Shown: piece after piece, positions 37,495 to 45,419 of the stretch
Numbering within the stretch: position 1 is the stretch's first letter
Layout of the letters: every line of letters begins with the position of its first letter
Origin: Candidatus Wolfebacteria bacterium
GTDB lineage: Bacteria > Patescibacteriota > Minisyncoccia > Phycocordibacterales > Phycocordibacteraceae
Direction: 5' to 3'
NCBI GenBank assembly: GCA_002400985.2
Contig: NVRX02000006.1
Location: 169,368 to 214,786, forward strand
Length of the DNA: 45,419 bases
The notes under the pieces: model-generated
The model's input: the letters and a program-made list of their open reading frames with translations, nothing else
Database searches by the model: none
Told to the model about the DNA's origin: nothing
Made by a program: the position numbers and the translations under genes

Positions 37495-37525
37495 AAAAAC
37501 CCCGCATATTATGTGCGGGGTTTTT
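37495..37525 (+). terminator. intrinsic terminator whose T tract abuts the next -10 box
   Basis: AAAAACCCCGCA...TGCGGGGTTTTT followed by GCTATACT. Confidence 0.85.
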
Positions 37526-37540
37526 GCTATACTACGAGTA

Positions 37541-38854
37541 ATGAAATACCTACTTGCCATAAGTATATTCTTTTTATTTGCCACCCCTGCATTTGCGGCA
37601 AGTATTGATAGTCTCAAAAATCAAATCGTAGATCGAAATGCACAGATTGCAGACATAGAAAGACAGATTGCAGAATACCAACAGCAACTCCTTGTAGTTG
37701 GATCAGAAAAGAAAAGTTTGCAAAGTGCCATTGCCTCACTTGATCTATCTCGAAATAAGCTTTCAGCAAGTATTCGCGTAACAGAAAACAGAATTTCAAA
37801 TGCAAACCTCACACTGCAAGAACTTTCACGAGAAATATTTAAAAATGAGAATGTAATAGCAGGGCACGAAAATGCTATTGCTAAATCGATACGTGAAATA
37901 CACAAAGCAAGTGCGCAAACACTTATAGAGCAACTTCTTTCAGAAAAGAATGTGTCCGATATATGGAATGACACTGGAATACTTCTTCAATTCCAAGGAG
38001 CACTCCAAGCAAGTGTTGCATCCATCACGCAAGTACAAGTAGCGCTTGCGGGAGACAAAGATTATGAAGAACGAAAAAAGAAAGAGCTTGCTGCTCTTAA
38101 ACAAGACCTATCGTCTGAGAAATATGGATTAGACATAAGTAAGAGAGAAAAAAATACTCTCCTTACACAAACAAAGAACAAAGAAAGTAACTACCAGAAA
38201 CTCATTCGAGAAAAAGAAGAAGCACAAGAAGCTTTTGAAAAAGATCTCTTTGCGCTTGAAGCAGAGTTACAAATTGCTATTGATCCAAATAGTATTCCAA
38301 GTGTAGGATCAGGAACACTCAAGTGGCCATTTTCTGCAGACTTTATGCGTAGGTGTGCAGACAGGGAAAGCTGGTATGGAAACATCTTATGTATTACTCA
38401 GTATTTTGGAAATACTCCTTTTGCTACAGCAAACGCACAAGTGTATAGCGGAAAAGGGCATAACGGAATGGACTTTGGTGCATCTACCGGAACACCACTT
38501 GAGGCTGCACTTGCAGGTGTAATACAAGGAACAGGGAACACCGATCGATATGCAGGATGCTACTCATATGGAAAGTGGATTCTTATAAAACACGGAAATG
38601 GTCTTGCAACACTCTATGCTCACTTATCTGAAATAGCGGTATCGCCTGGACAGCAGGTAAGTACCGGGGATGTTATTGGATATTCGGGAAATACTGGCTT
38701 CTCTACAGGGCCACACCTACACTTTAGTGTGTTTGCAAACCAGGGTGTAAAGATAGTTCGCTTTGGAGATGTGAAGGCTATAACTAACTGTCCAAACGCA
38801 CATATCCCCATAGCCCCTCGCGAAGCGTACCTAAATCCGTTATCATACTTATAA
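37541..38854 (+). CDS. EnvC/NlpD-like murein hydrolase activator, M23 peptidase domain
   Basis: signal peptide, long coiled coil, GHNGMDFGASTGTPLEAALAG and HLHFSVF. Confidence 0.9.
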   Translation: MKYLLAISIFFLFATPAFAASIDSLKNQIVDRNAQIADIERQIAEYQQQLLVVGSEKKSLQSAIASLDLSRNKLSASIRVTENRISNANLTLQELSREIFKNENVIAGHENAIAKSIREIHKASAQTLIEQLLSEKNVSDIWNDTGILLQFQGALQASVASITQVQVALAGDKDYEERKKKELAALKQDLSSEKYGLDISKREKNTLLTQTKNKESNYQKLIREKEEAQEAFEKDLFALEAELQIAIDPNSIPSVGSGTLKWPFSADFMRRCADRESWYGNILCITQYFGNTPFATANAQVYSGKGHNGMDFGASTGTPLEAALAGVIQGTGNTDRYAGCYSYGKWILIKHGNGLATLYAHLSEIAVSPGQQVSTGDVIGYSGNTGFSTGPHLHFSVFANQGVKIVRFGDVKAITNCPNAHIPIAPREAYLNPLSYL

Positions 38855-38856
38855 AC

Positions 38857-39060
38857 ATGTGGCATTTACTTAAATTGGCAATACTTGTAATCGCAATACT
38901 TTTCGTACTGAGCTTCTTTGGTATCTCAATACAGGGAATTATTGAATCTCCTGCGGGACAAGCAAACATTGGTTTCGTCTGGGGATATATTCTTATAGCG
39001 TGGCAATGGATTATAGAATTCTCACTAGACTTATTAGACGTTATTATTTTCTGGAATTAA
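38857..39060 (+). CDS. small hypothetical membrane protein
   Basis: hydrophobic ORF tightly linked to the upstream gene. Confidence 0.6.
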   Translation: MWHLLKLAILVIAILFVLSFFGISIQGIIESPAGQANIGFVWGYILIAWQWIIEFSLDLLDVIIFWN

Positions 39061-39061
39061 T

Positions 39062-39310
39062 ATGGAAGAGAAAAAACAAATACAAATCGCAATACCCAAT
39101 GAAGCAAAACCTTCATTTTCTAATGCAACACAGATCACGGTAAATGATGATGCGGTAACAATGCAATTCGCATACGTACGACCAAACACAGAACAAGGAC
39201 AACTCATGTCTGAAGTTATCCTTACGCCAAAACATGCCATGGACTTTCAAAAGGCACTTGATACAACTCTAAAGAAGCACTTTACAAAGCATTTAGACGA
39301 AAATGAATAA
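39062..39310 (+). CDS. DUF3467-like protein
   Basis: MQFAYVRPNTEQGQLMSEVILTPKHAMDFQKAL resembles DUF3467. Confidence 0.7.
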   Translation: MEEKKQIQIAIPNEAKPSFSNATQITVNDDAVTMQFAYVRPNTEQGQLMSEVILTPKHAMDFQKALDTTLKKHFTKHLDENE

Positions 39311-39791
39311 AAAAGCATACTTTGCAGGTGGGTGCTTCTGGGGAATAGAAGATTTATTTAAAAAGATTGATGGAGTTATTGATACTGAGACAGGATACAC
39401 AGGAGGAAGTAATGAAAATCCCACATACCAAAACCATGAAGGACACGCTGAAGCACTAGAAGTAACGTACGATACAGACAAAGTTTCGTACAAAACACTT
39501 CTGGATTGGTTTTTTCGAATACACAACCCAACCACACTCAACCAGCAGGGGAATGACAAAGGAACTTCATATAGGTCTGCTATTTTCTATCAAGATGCTG
39601 AGGAGAGGGGAGAGGCATCTTCTTTTATAGATATTGTAGATGAATCAGAGAAATGGCCTAATCCTGTTGTTACAACTCTTGAAGAGTTTTCTACATTCTG
39701 GGCAGCAGAGAGTGAGCACCAAGACTATCTTCAAAACAATACTGGAGGATATACCTGCCATGCTGTGTATTTTGATAGTTATATAAAATAA
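39303..39791 (+). CDS. msrA: peptide methionine sulfoxide reductase MsrA
   Basis: YFAGGCFWGIEDLFKKIDGVIDTETGYTGG. Confidence 0.95.
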   Translation: MNKKAYFAGGCFWGIEDLFKKIDGVIDTETGYTGGSNENPTYQNHEGHAEALEVTYDTDKVSYKTLLDWFFRIHNPTTLNQQGNDKGTSYRSAIFYQDAEERGEASSFIDIVDESEKWPNPVVTTLEEFSTFWAAESEHQDYLQNNTGGYTCHAVYFDSYIK

Positions 39792-39820
39792 TAAAAACCG
39801 CCAGTTAAGACGGTTTAGGT

Positions 39821-39990
39821 GAATGCTTAGATAAAAGAGGGGGACTGTTATTGTTACAGCCATCGGGTGCCAGAACCCTGACACGGGATTGGAGAAACCA
39901 CACTCTTTAGACGATTCTGGACAGCAAACTGATCTGCTCATACTGGGCCTTTAGATACCCAAGCGTTCATATAGAGCATACACTTTTTTC
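39821..39990 (+). ncRNA. candidate structured non-coding RNA, class unknown
   Basis: closing helix GAATGCTT/AAGCGTTC, inner helices CTGT/ACAG and CCAGAA/TTCTGG, terminal T6 tract; no credible ORF. Confidence 0.4.
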
Positions 39991-40058
39991 TTCATAGACA
40001 AAATATTTTAATATTTAATACATGCTGTCAACAATGTAAAGAAGTTTTCCACAGTAGG

Positions 40059-40091
40059 GGAGTACACATTCTTTACACAGTGGTATACTCC
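40059..40091. promoter_or_regulatory. possible operator dyad over the promoter of the LexA-like gene
   Basis: GGAGTA (40059-40064) ... TACTCC (40086-40091), right arm overlapping TGGTATACT. Confidence 0.45.
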
Positions 40092-40097
40092 ATGTAT

Positions 40098-40742
40098 ATG
40101 CACGTAACACAAGCACAATTATTGACACTTATCAGAGGGAAAGCAAAGCTAGGAAGCCTTAGTTTGCGACAAATTGCTAAATTAATAGAACAAGAAGGAA
40201 AGCCGCAGATTGTAAAGTATCACCTACAACAGCTTGAAAAAGCTGGTCTTATACAGATTGATCTCTCAAAAGGCGTTATAAAGCCTGTTAAGCGAGGATT
40301 TGCAACAGGAGTAAAGAGTTTATTCTATTCAATACCTATTGTAGGGGCTGCTAACTGTGGACCTGCAACAATCTTCGCTGAGGAGCGTACAGAAGGGTAT
40401 GTGAAGGTTTCTTCAAGTCTTCTGCCTAAACGTCGCCAGGATCTCTATGCGCTTGTTACAAACGGACCTTCTATGAATAAGGCTGTTATACGTGGGACTC
40501 TTACTATTGAGGATGGAGACTTCGTTATTGTAGATAAGTCTCAGGTAGTACCTAAAGATGGAGATATTATCGTAGCGGTAATAGACGGGATGGCCACTAT
40601 CAAAAGGTACAAACTAGACAAAGAAAATGAACGTATCATGCTTGACGCTGACTCTACTGAAAATTATTCTCCAATACTTATTAGTCCAAATGATGATTTC
40701 CAGATTAGTGGGAAGGTGATTGATATTATCAAAAAGAGTTAG
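40098..40742 (+). CDS. LexA/S24-like autocleaving transcriptional regulator
   Basis: N-terminal wHTH; Cys-Gly cleavage candidate (AANCGPA); GPSMNKA Ser; GMATIKRY Lys. Confidence 0.82.
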   Translation: MHVTQAQLLTLIRGKAKLGSLSLRQIAKLIEQEGKPQIVKYHLQQLEKAGLIQIDLSKGVIKPVKRGFATGVKSLFYSIPIVGAANCGPATIFAEERTEGYVKVSSSLLPKRRQDLYALVTNGPSMNKAVIRGTLTIEDGDFVIVDKSQVVPKDGDIIVAVIDGMATIKRYKLDKENERIMLDADSTENYSPILISPNDDFQISGKVIDIIKKS

Positions 40743-40761
40743 ATTTGTTATACTAGGCTTT

Positions 40762-41199
40762 ATGAATGAAAACTTCTCAATAGAGGCATCTTTACTTTGT
40801 GAAAAAGTTATATCGAGCACAAAAGGAAGACTTAGTATTATAAATATTTTTGACAGAACAAGCATACCTTCTAATGGAATTACCAGAGATGAACTAAACG
40901 TGGTTTTTAGGGTTAAACGAACTAACCCAACAAGACAAGAGTTGAGTGTTTTAAAGGTGAGAGTGATGAAGCCTGACGGAACTCAACTTCAGGCAAGGCG
41001 TGATGGAAACCAAACTCTATCGCCTGTTGAGCTCACAAAAAATTACTTATGGACAGACAAAAACTACTTAAACTACATAACGACTTTTAAAAATTTGCAC
41101 CTGATAGATACTGGACTGTATTCTATAGATCTTTTTATTGATGGTGGAGATGATCCTATAAAAAGTATCACTTGGGAAGTTATAACAAAACAAACTTAA
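40762..41199 (+). CDS. DUF6941-like hypothetical protein
   Basis: EASLLCEKVISSTKGRLSIINIFDRTSIP resembles the family N-terminus. Confidence 0.5.
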   Translation: MNENFSIEASLLCEKVISSTKGRLSIINIFDRTSIPSNGITRDELNVVFRVKRTNPTRQELSVLKVRVMKPDGTQLQARRDGNQTLSPVELTKNYLWTDKNYLNYITTFKNLHLIDTGLYSIDLFIDGGDDPIKSITWEVITKQT

Positions 41200-41202
41200 C
41201 TT

Positions 41203-41535
41203 ATGGTTCCCACAGTAGAAATATATGGAGAACCTCAAAGTGATCCAGATACAGGATCTGGAAATACTTCAAATGATAATTCCTTTGATGCTGACGTAGA
41301 AAAAAAACTTAATAATCAAGAAGTTCGAATTGGCCAAATGGAAGACCTGATGCAACTTGGACACATGATTCTTCTTATTACTGCACTTGGAGTAGCAATT
41401 GGTTTTACAACAGTTGTAATAACTTCAGTTTCTTCTTTATCAAACAATTGGACTCAAGTAGAGTTACTTAAGATGGGGCAGCTGAATGATCTAAACTCAA
41501 AGTTACTAGATAAAAGATTTTATATTATTGAATAA
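41203..41535 (+). CDS. hypothetical single-TM protein
   Basis: ORF with a coiled-coil-like segment followed by TM. Confidence 0.55.
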   Translation: MVPTVEIYGEPQSDPDTGSGNTSNDNSFDADVEKKLNNQEVRIGQMEDLMQLGHMILLITALGVAIGFTTVVITSVSSLSNNWTQVELLKMGQLNDLNSKLLDKRFYIIE

Positions 41536-41683
41536 GTCGCAAAAGATATATTGTGCGACGTATACATAATTAAAGCCACCCTACACATTAAATACATGTT
41601 TACTCAATAATCTATCCTCCCCTACTGTATACTTATGAGAGTTGAACATTTACTAATTAAACTTAATTAAACAATTAATTATT

Positions 41684-42115
41684 ATGAAAAAACTTCACGA
41701 ATCTCAAAGCTATGAACTTTGGGCTCCTGTATTGGGACGAGTTTTAATTGCCTCTCTCTTTATTATTGCAGGTTTAGGAAAACTTATGGATTTTGCTGGA
41801 ACTGTAGCATTTGCTACAGCCTTCAATGTTCCTTTTCCTGAGGTAGCAATTGTTATTGCAATTATCATAGAGCTTGGAGGTGGACTATTACTCCTATTTG
41901 GATTCTGGTCACGTCTTGTAGCATTCAAGATTGGATTATTCCTTCTTGTAGTTACATTATTCTTCCACACTGATTTTGCTGATCAGGCACAGATGATGCA
42001 GTTCTTAAAGAACATGGCAATCATTGGAGGTCTTCTGTATGTAAGTGTTCATGGAGCACGGAAAGCTGCACTTAAAAAATGTGACTTACCACACAACGTG
42101 CACGAAGCACACTAA
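41684..42115 (+). CDS. DoxX-family membrane protein
   Basis: LGRVLIASLFIIAGLGKLMDFAGT, four TM. Confidence 0.88.
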   Translation: MKKLHESQSYELWAPVLGRVLIASLFIIAGLGKLMDFAGTVAFATAFNVPFPEVAIVIAIIIELGGGLLLLFGFWSRLVAFKIGLFLLVVTLFFHTDFADQAQMMQFLKNMAIIGGLLYVSVHGARKAALKKCDLPHNVHEAH

Positions 42116-42122
42116 GACACGT

Positions 42123-42147
42123 AAAAAGCCCCGTGAGGGGCTTTTTT
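42123..42147. terminator. bidirectional intrinsic terminator
   Basis: AAAAAGCCCC-gtga-GGGGCTTTTTT. Confidence 0.9.
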
Positions 42148-42148
42148 G

Positions 42149-42853
42149 TTAGCACTTGGCGTTCTCTACAATATATTCGTACGCATCGTCTACGGAGTCT
42201 ACAAGCTTATATAGATTCACGTCTTCTTTGCTAATTGTTTTGTATCCTTTTACAAAATGAGAATCGATGAGATCGAGAATTGGTTGCCAATATGCTTTTC
42301 CAACAAGAACAACTGGCACTGGTTTAATTTTCTTTGTTTGTATAAGTGTAAGTATCTCAAACAACTCATCCATGGTTCCAAAACCTCCTGGATAGTATAT
42401 GTATACCTCTGCAGCAAAAGCGAGCATTACCTTTCGACTAAAGAAGTGGTCGAAGCTTACACTTTCGGTAAGATACGGGTTTGAAGTTTGTTCGTTAGGT
42501 AAATCTATATTCATCCCCACAGATTGCCCCCCCGCTTCAAATGCACCTTTGTTAGCAGCTTCCATAACCCCATGACTTCCTCCGGTAATAATAGTGAAGC
42601 CTCGCACTGCAAGCTTACCTGCAAGTTCTTCCGCACTTTTATAAATTTCATCACTCATAGAGCAACGCGCGCTTCCAAAAAAGGTTGCGACTAGACCATA
42701 TTTTTGAATCACTTCAAATCCAGACGCAAACTCGCTCATAATTTGAAAGATTCTCCACGGCTCTATGTTAACCGGCTTACACACAAGAGGTGCTACGGTC
42801 TTTGGCACTTTGATATTTTGATTTTTTCTAACTTCTTCAATAAATTCTCGCAT
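42149..42853 (-). CDS. LOG-family (TIGR00730-type) protein
   Basis: YYPGGFGTMDELFEILTLIQTKK (PGGxGTxxE). Confidence 0.92.
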   Translation of the reverse strand: MREFIEEVRKNQNIKVPKTVAPLVCKPVNIEPWRIFQIMSEFASGFEVIQKYGLVATFFGSARCSMSDEIYKSAEELAGKLAVRGFTIITGGSHGVMEAANKGAFEAGGQSVGMNIDLPNEQTSNPYLTESVSFDHFFSRKVMLAFAAEVYIYYPGGFGTMDELFEILTLIQTKKIKPVPVVLVGKAYWQPILDLIDSHFVKGYKTISKEDVNLYKLVDSVDDAYEYIVENAKC

Positions 42854-42884
42854 ATACGCTCTAATGTATCACATCTCTACCCTT

Positions 42885-43547
42885 CTATTTCCATGGAATA
42901 TCCAACGTCTCGAATTCAGGAAGTAATTTCTTGTCGTACAGAAGTCTAGATACAACCTCGGCATGACTCATTGCACCAGTAAGTGCATTGTGTGGTTCTG
43001 GCTCATCCGGAATACCACAATAATTGAGTACTGCGTCTAAATTAAGTGCAGATCGATGCTTTTCATGCGCAGGAACAATATTTGCCTTTACCATGTGCAT
43101 ATACGCTAGTGTGTGCGTATCTATAGTTCGCACTGCAAACGGATAATTTAATCCTGCACGTTCTGCAGCATGTCTAATAAAATCTCTATCAAAAGAAACA
43201 TTTTGCCCTGCAAGAGTCCTGTCACCATCTATTGCTGTTGCCCACTCAATAAACATTTCTGTTATTGCTGCTTCTGTCTTTTTTGAAGGATCTGTTATTT
43301 CTTCTTTAGTAAAACCATTTACTTCAAGTGCCTGAGGATCTATGTGTGCTCCTTCCCATACTTTGCACTCCTCATAAAACTGATTGGTTGGATTATTAAA
43401 TTCAATTGCCCCAATAGAAACAATTGAGTGTTTTTCTGCATTTACTCCTGATGCTTCTATATCTAGTACTATCATTTCTTTATTATATACCCTTACAGTT
43501 CCCTGCTGGAGTATATCCAGAAAGTTCTGCATCTTCTTTGTTATCAA
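42885..43547 (-). CDS. DnaQ-like 3'-5' exonuclease domain protein
   Basis: VLDIEASGVNAEKHSIVSIGAIEF (ExoI DxE), HNALTGAMSHAEVV; actual start may be downstream at MIVLDIEASG. Confidence 0.82.
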   Translation of the reverse strand: MITKKMQNFLDILQQGTVRVYNKEMIVLDIEASGVNAEKHSIVSIGAIEFNNPTNQFYEECKVWEGAHIDPQALEVNGFTKEEITDPSKKTEAAITEMFIEWATAIDGDRTLAGQNVSFDRDFIRHAAERAGLNYPFAVRTIDTHTLAYMHMVKANIVPAHEKHRSALNLDAVLNYCGIPDEPEPHNALTGAMSHAEVVSRLLYDKKLLPEFETLDIPWK

Positions 43548-43830
43548 ACCAGATTTTATTTTCTTCTTTTATCCTCTTTGCTCCAGAACAACTTGGGAGA
43601 TGGTATTTTGCACCTGATATTGATGCCACATACTTCCCTTCTCCCTTTACTATCTCTGCATTATAGACTGCTGCACTTGTATCTATAAAAACCTCTTGTT
43701 TTAAGCCATCTTTTGCCGCCAGGTATCCCAAAGAGAAGCTTATACTTGAACTAAGCACCAAAACTATCAAAATAAAGAGATCTGTACCTACCACCCCCTT
43801 GAATTTTCTCATTCTCTCTGGTATATTCAT
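43483..43830 (-). CDS. membrane-anchored protein with Ada-like metal-binding motif
   Basis: AKYHLPSCSGAKRIKEENKIWFDNKEDAELSGYTPAGNCKGI. Confidence 0.75.
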   Translation of the reverse strand: MNIPERMRKFKGVVGTDLFILIVLVLSSSISFSLGYLAAKDGLKQEVFIDTSAAVYNAEIVKGEGKYVASISGAKYHLPSCSGAKRIKEENKIWFDNKEDAELSGYTPAGNCKGI

Positions 43831-43849
43831 CGGACTAAGTATATAACAT

Positions 43850-44122
43850 ATGGCACATAGAAAAGCAGGTGGTTCGGCAAAGAACCTACGGGACAGTAAT
43901 CCCAAATATCTAGGAACAAAGCTCGCAGACGGACAATCAGCAAAGATTGGTTCTATTATCGTACGTCAGCGTGGAACAAAGATTGAGGCTGGAGAGAACG
44001 TACGAGTAGGAAAAGACCACACTCTGTACTCTATAGCTGAAGGAACTGTTGCTTTCAAGAGTAGAAGGAAGACTCGTTTTGATGGAAAGATAGTAACAAA
44101 GAAAGTCGCACACGTTATATAA
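43850..44122 (+). CDS. rpmA: 50S ribosomal protein L27
   Basis: [28 protein letters not shown]. Confidence 0.97.
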   Translation: MAHRKAGGSAKNLRDSNPKYLGTKLADGQSAKIGSIIVRQRGTKIEAGENVRVGKDHTLYSIAEGTVAFKSRRKTRFDGKIVTKKVAHVI

Positions 44123-44134
44123 CATTCTCCATAT

Positions 44135-44163
44135 AAAAAAGCCCCACATTGTGGGGCTTTTTT
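44135..44163. terminator. intrinsic terminator after rpmA
   Basis: AAAAAAGCCCCAC-att-GTGGGGCTTTTTT. Confidence 0.9.
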
Positions 44164-44282
44164 AGTGTCTTACGTAATATCAACACATTGACCTTGTCTT
44201 TAATTAATGGCATTATATGACAAGTAAGTAAGGGGTATTTTACCTAAACGTATCCGGCGTTTCTCGGAATTGGAAGGCTATT

Positions 44283-44477
44283 ATGCCAAAACTTATAAGT
44301 AAAATTCTCTACACATTGGTCTTTATTTTCAGCAGTAACATAATTATATTGGCAATTATTCTTGCTGGTAGCGATATTAACATCAAACAAATAGAGATTG
44401 ATGTAGTAACTATAATTGCTCTTATTGTGGCCACGATTGCAGCACTAGTTTCATTTTTAAAACTTATGCACAATTAA
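44283..44477 (+). CDS. small hypothetical two-TM protein
   Basis: hydrophobic short ORF. Confidence 0.4.
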   Translation: MPKLISKILYTLVFIFSSNIIILAIILAGSDINIKQIEIDVVTIIALIVATIAALVSFLKLMHN

Positions 44478-44543
44478 AACATCCGGCAACAAAACCAAAA
44501 AAGACCCACGTATTAACGCGGGGCTTTTTTTATTTACAAACCT

Positions 44544-44993
44544 CTACGAAACCTCTTCTACTATAGAGACAGTAATTGTTGCTGATACTTTATCATTTGA
44601 AACTGCAACTGAATACTCTCCAACAGCATCAAATGGCGCCTTGAGTGTAATTGAATCCTCTGGAAGTTCTGCATTTTTAACTTCAGAGATCTTTGAAATG
44701 ATTTCTTTTACATCAACCTTGTCATATAGCCCTCCTTTGTCGTTTACCTTCTTTGAGAAAGAAAGTACTTCCCCATCAAGAGATTTGATAATATCTCCCA
44801 AAAGCTCGTGCTGAACTTCTTTTCTGTCTGCTGCTTCACCCTTCTTTTGGATTGCATTCTTTGCAATATAACTCTTCTCTGATACTGCAAGACCTTGAGG
44901 AATAAGAAAATTGAGCGCATATCCGTCTTTCTGCTCAACAGCATCTCCTTTACTTCCAAGACCTTTTACATCTTTTATTAATACAACTTTCAT
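44544..44993 (-). CDS. rplI: 50S ribosomal protein L9
   Basis: MKVVLIKDVKGLGSKGDAVEQKDGYALNFLIPQGLAV. Confidence 0.95.
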   Translation of the reverse strand: MKVVLIKDVKGLGSKGDAVEQKDGYALNFLIPQGLAVSEKSYIAKNAIQKKGEAADRKEVQHELLGDIIKSLDGEVLSFSKKVNDKGGLYDKVDVKEIISKISEVKNAELPEDSITLKAPFDAVGEYSVAVSNDKVSATITVSIVEEVS

Positions 44994-44999
44994 ATCTGT

Positions 45000-45419
45000 C
45001 TATTTAAGTAATAAATCAACGGCAGCTTCTAGCTGTTCGTCTATTGTAGTATCAGGATCATACGCTACTTCTACGTCCGGAATCAAGCCCTCGTGTGAAA
45101 TTGAGATACCATTTGGTGTAAGCCACCTCGCAACAGTAACTTTGAGTGCTGTGTCACTTGTAATATCTATAAGCTCTTGCACTGATCCTTTTCCAAACGA
45201 AGTTGCTCCGATAAGTGTTGCTGCACCATGATCTCTCAGTGCTCCTGCGAGAATTTCAGATGCTGAGGCACTCCCGCCATCTATAAGCACAGCCAGATTA
45301 AGGTTTTCATTAAATGCATTGTACCCTCGAGACCTTTGTACCTTTTCTTTCTTTCCTGTCCCCTGATCTTCTCGAACAACAATTGCTCCATCAGGAAGGA
45401 ACCAGCTTGCCATGTCTAC
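45000..45419 (-). CDS. S41-family C-terminal processing peptidase, C-terminal part (truncated by window end)
   Basis: GGSASASEILAGALRDHGAATLIGATSFGKGSVQ. Confidence 0.92.
   Translation of the reverse strand, partial: VDMASWFLPDGAIVVREDQGTGKKEKVQRSRGYNAFNENLNLAVLIDGGSASASEILAGALRDHGAATLIGATSFGKGSVQELIDITSDTALKVTVARWLTPNGISISHEGLIPDVEVAYDPDTTIDEQLEAAVDLLLK

Noticed and set aside
39645-39941. Minus-strand ORF (98 aa) after msrA
   Set aside because: Mostly antisense to msrA and the candidate ncRNA, no RBS or recognisable domain; likely spurious
39790-39990. SRP RNA, tmRNA or RNase P RNA in the msrA downstream region
   Set aside because: No GGAAGGAAGCA SRP apical motif, no tRNA-like tmRNA ends, and no recognisable RNase P signature on either strand
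1-45419. CRISPR arrays, transposases/IS elements or prophage modules
   Set aside because: No regularly spaced repeats, Cas, transposase, integrase or phage structural proteins recognised; the only mobile-type gene is the LAGLIDADG endonuclease
1-45419. Alternative genetic code (UGA reassignment as in some CPR lineages)
   Set aside because: Conserved proteins translate to family-appropriate lengths under the standard bacterial code; no evidence of in-frame UGA

Overview
This is a 45.4 kb window from what looks like a reduced-genome, Patescibacteria/CPR-type bacterium. That placement is inferred from gene content and style, not from phylogeny. The housekeeping backbone is: rpoA(3' end)-rplQ-rplM-rpsI; grpE-dnaK-dnaJ; tyrS / tRNA-Tyr / trpS / archaeal-type aspS; scpA and scpB; D,D-carboxypeptidase-mraY-ftsW-murG; gltX, an M23 peptidase, msrA, rpmA, rplI and a ctpA-like peptidase (partial at the window end). 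An AT-rich accessory stretch (about 6.4-16.8 kb) carries an adenylate-forming enzyme + split MoeY-like E1/nitroreductase pair, an orphan histidine kinase, a TrmB-type regulator, a VanX-like dipeptidase with a Ddl ligase, a GRDP-like Cys-tailed protein, a methyltransferase and an HExxH protein. Strongest leads: (1) a proteasome-beta-like Ntn hydrolase, with N-terminal Thr and the canonical motif set, inserted with a membrane partner between ftsW and murG; (2) a LAGLIDADG endonuclease between tyrS and tRNA-Tyr whose stop codon is made from the tRNA-Tyr anticodon loop; (3) two paralogous ~190-bp regulatory regions bracketing vanX-ddl next to a TrmB regulator; (4) recurrent TGnTATACT boxes 6-9 nt upstream of start codons, implying widespread leaderless mRNAs, against a second class of genes with strong Shine-Dalgarno sites; (5) a split MoeY-like E1/nitroreductase cluster; (6) a candidate structured ncRNA downstream of msrA. 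No tools were run; all family calls come from motif recognition by eye.
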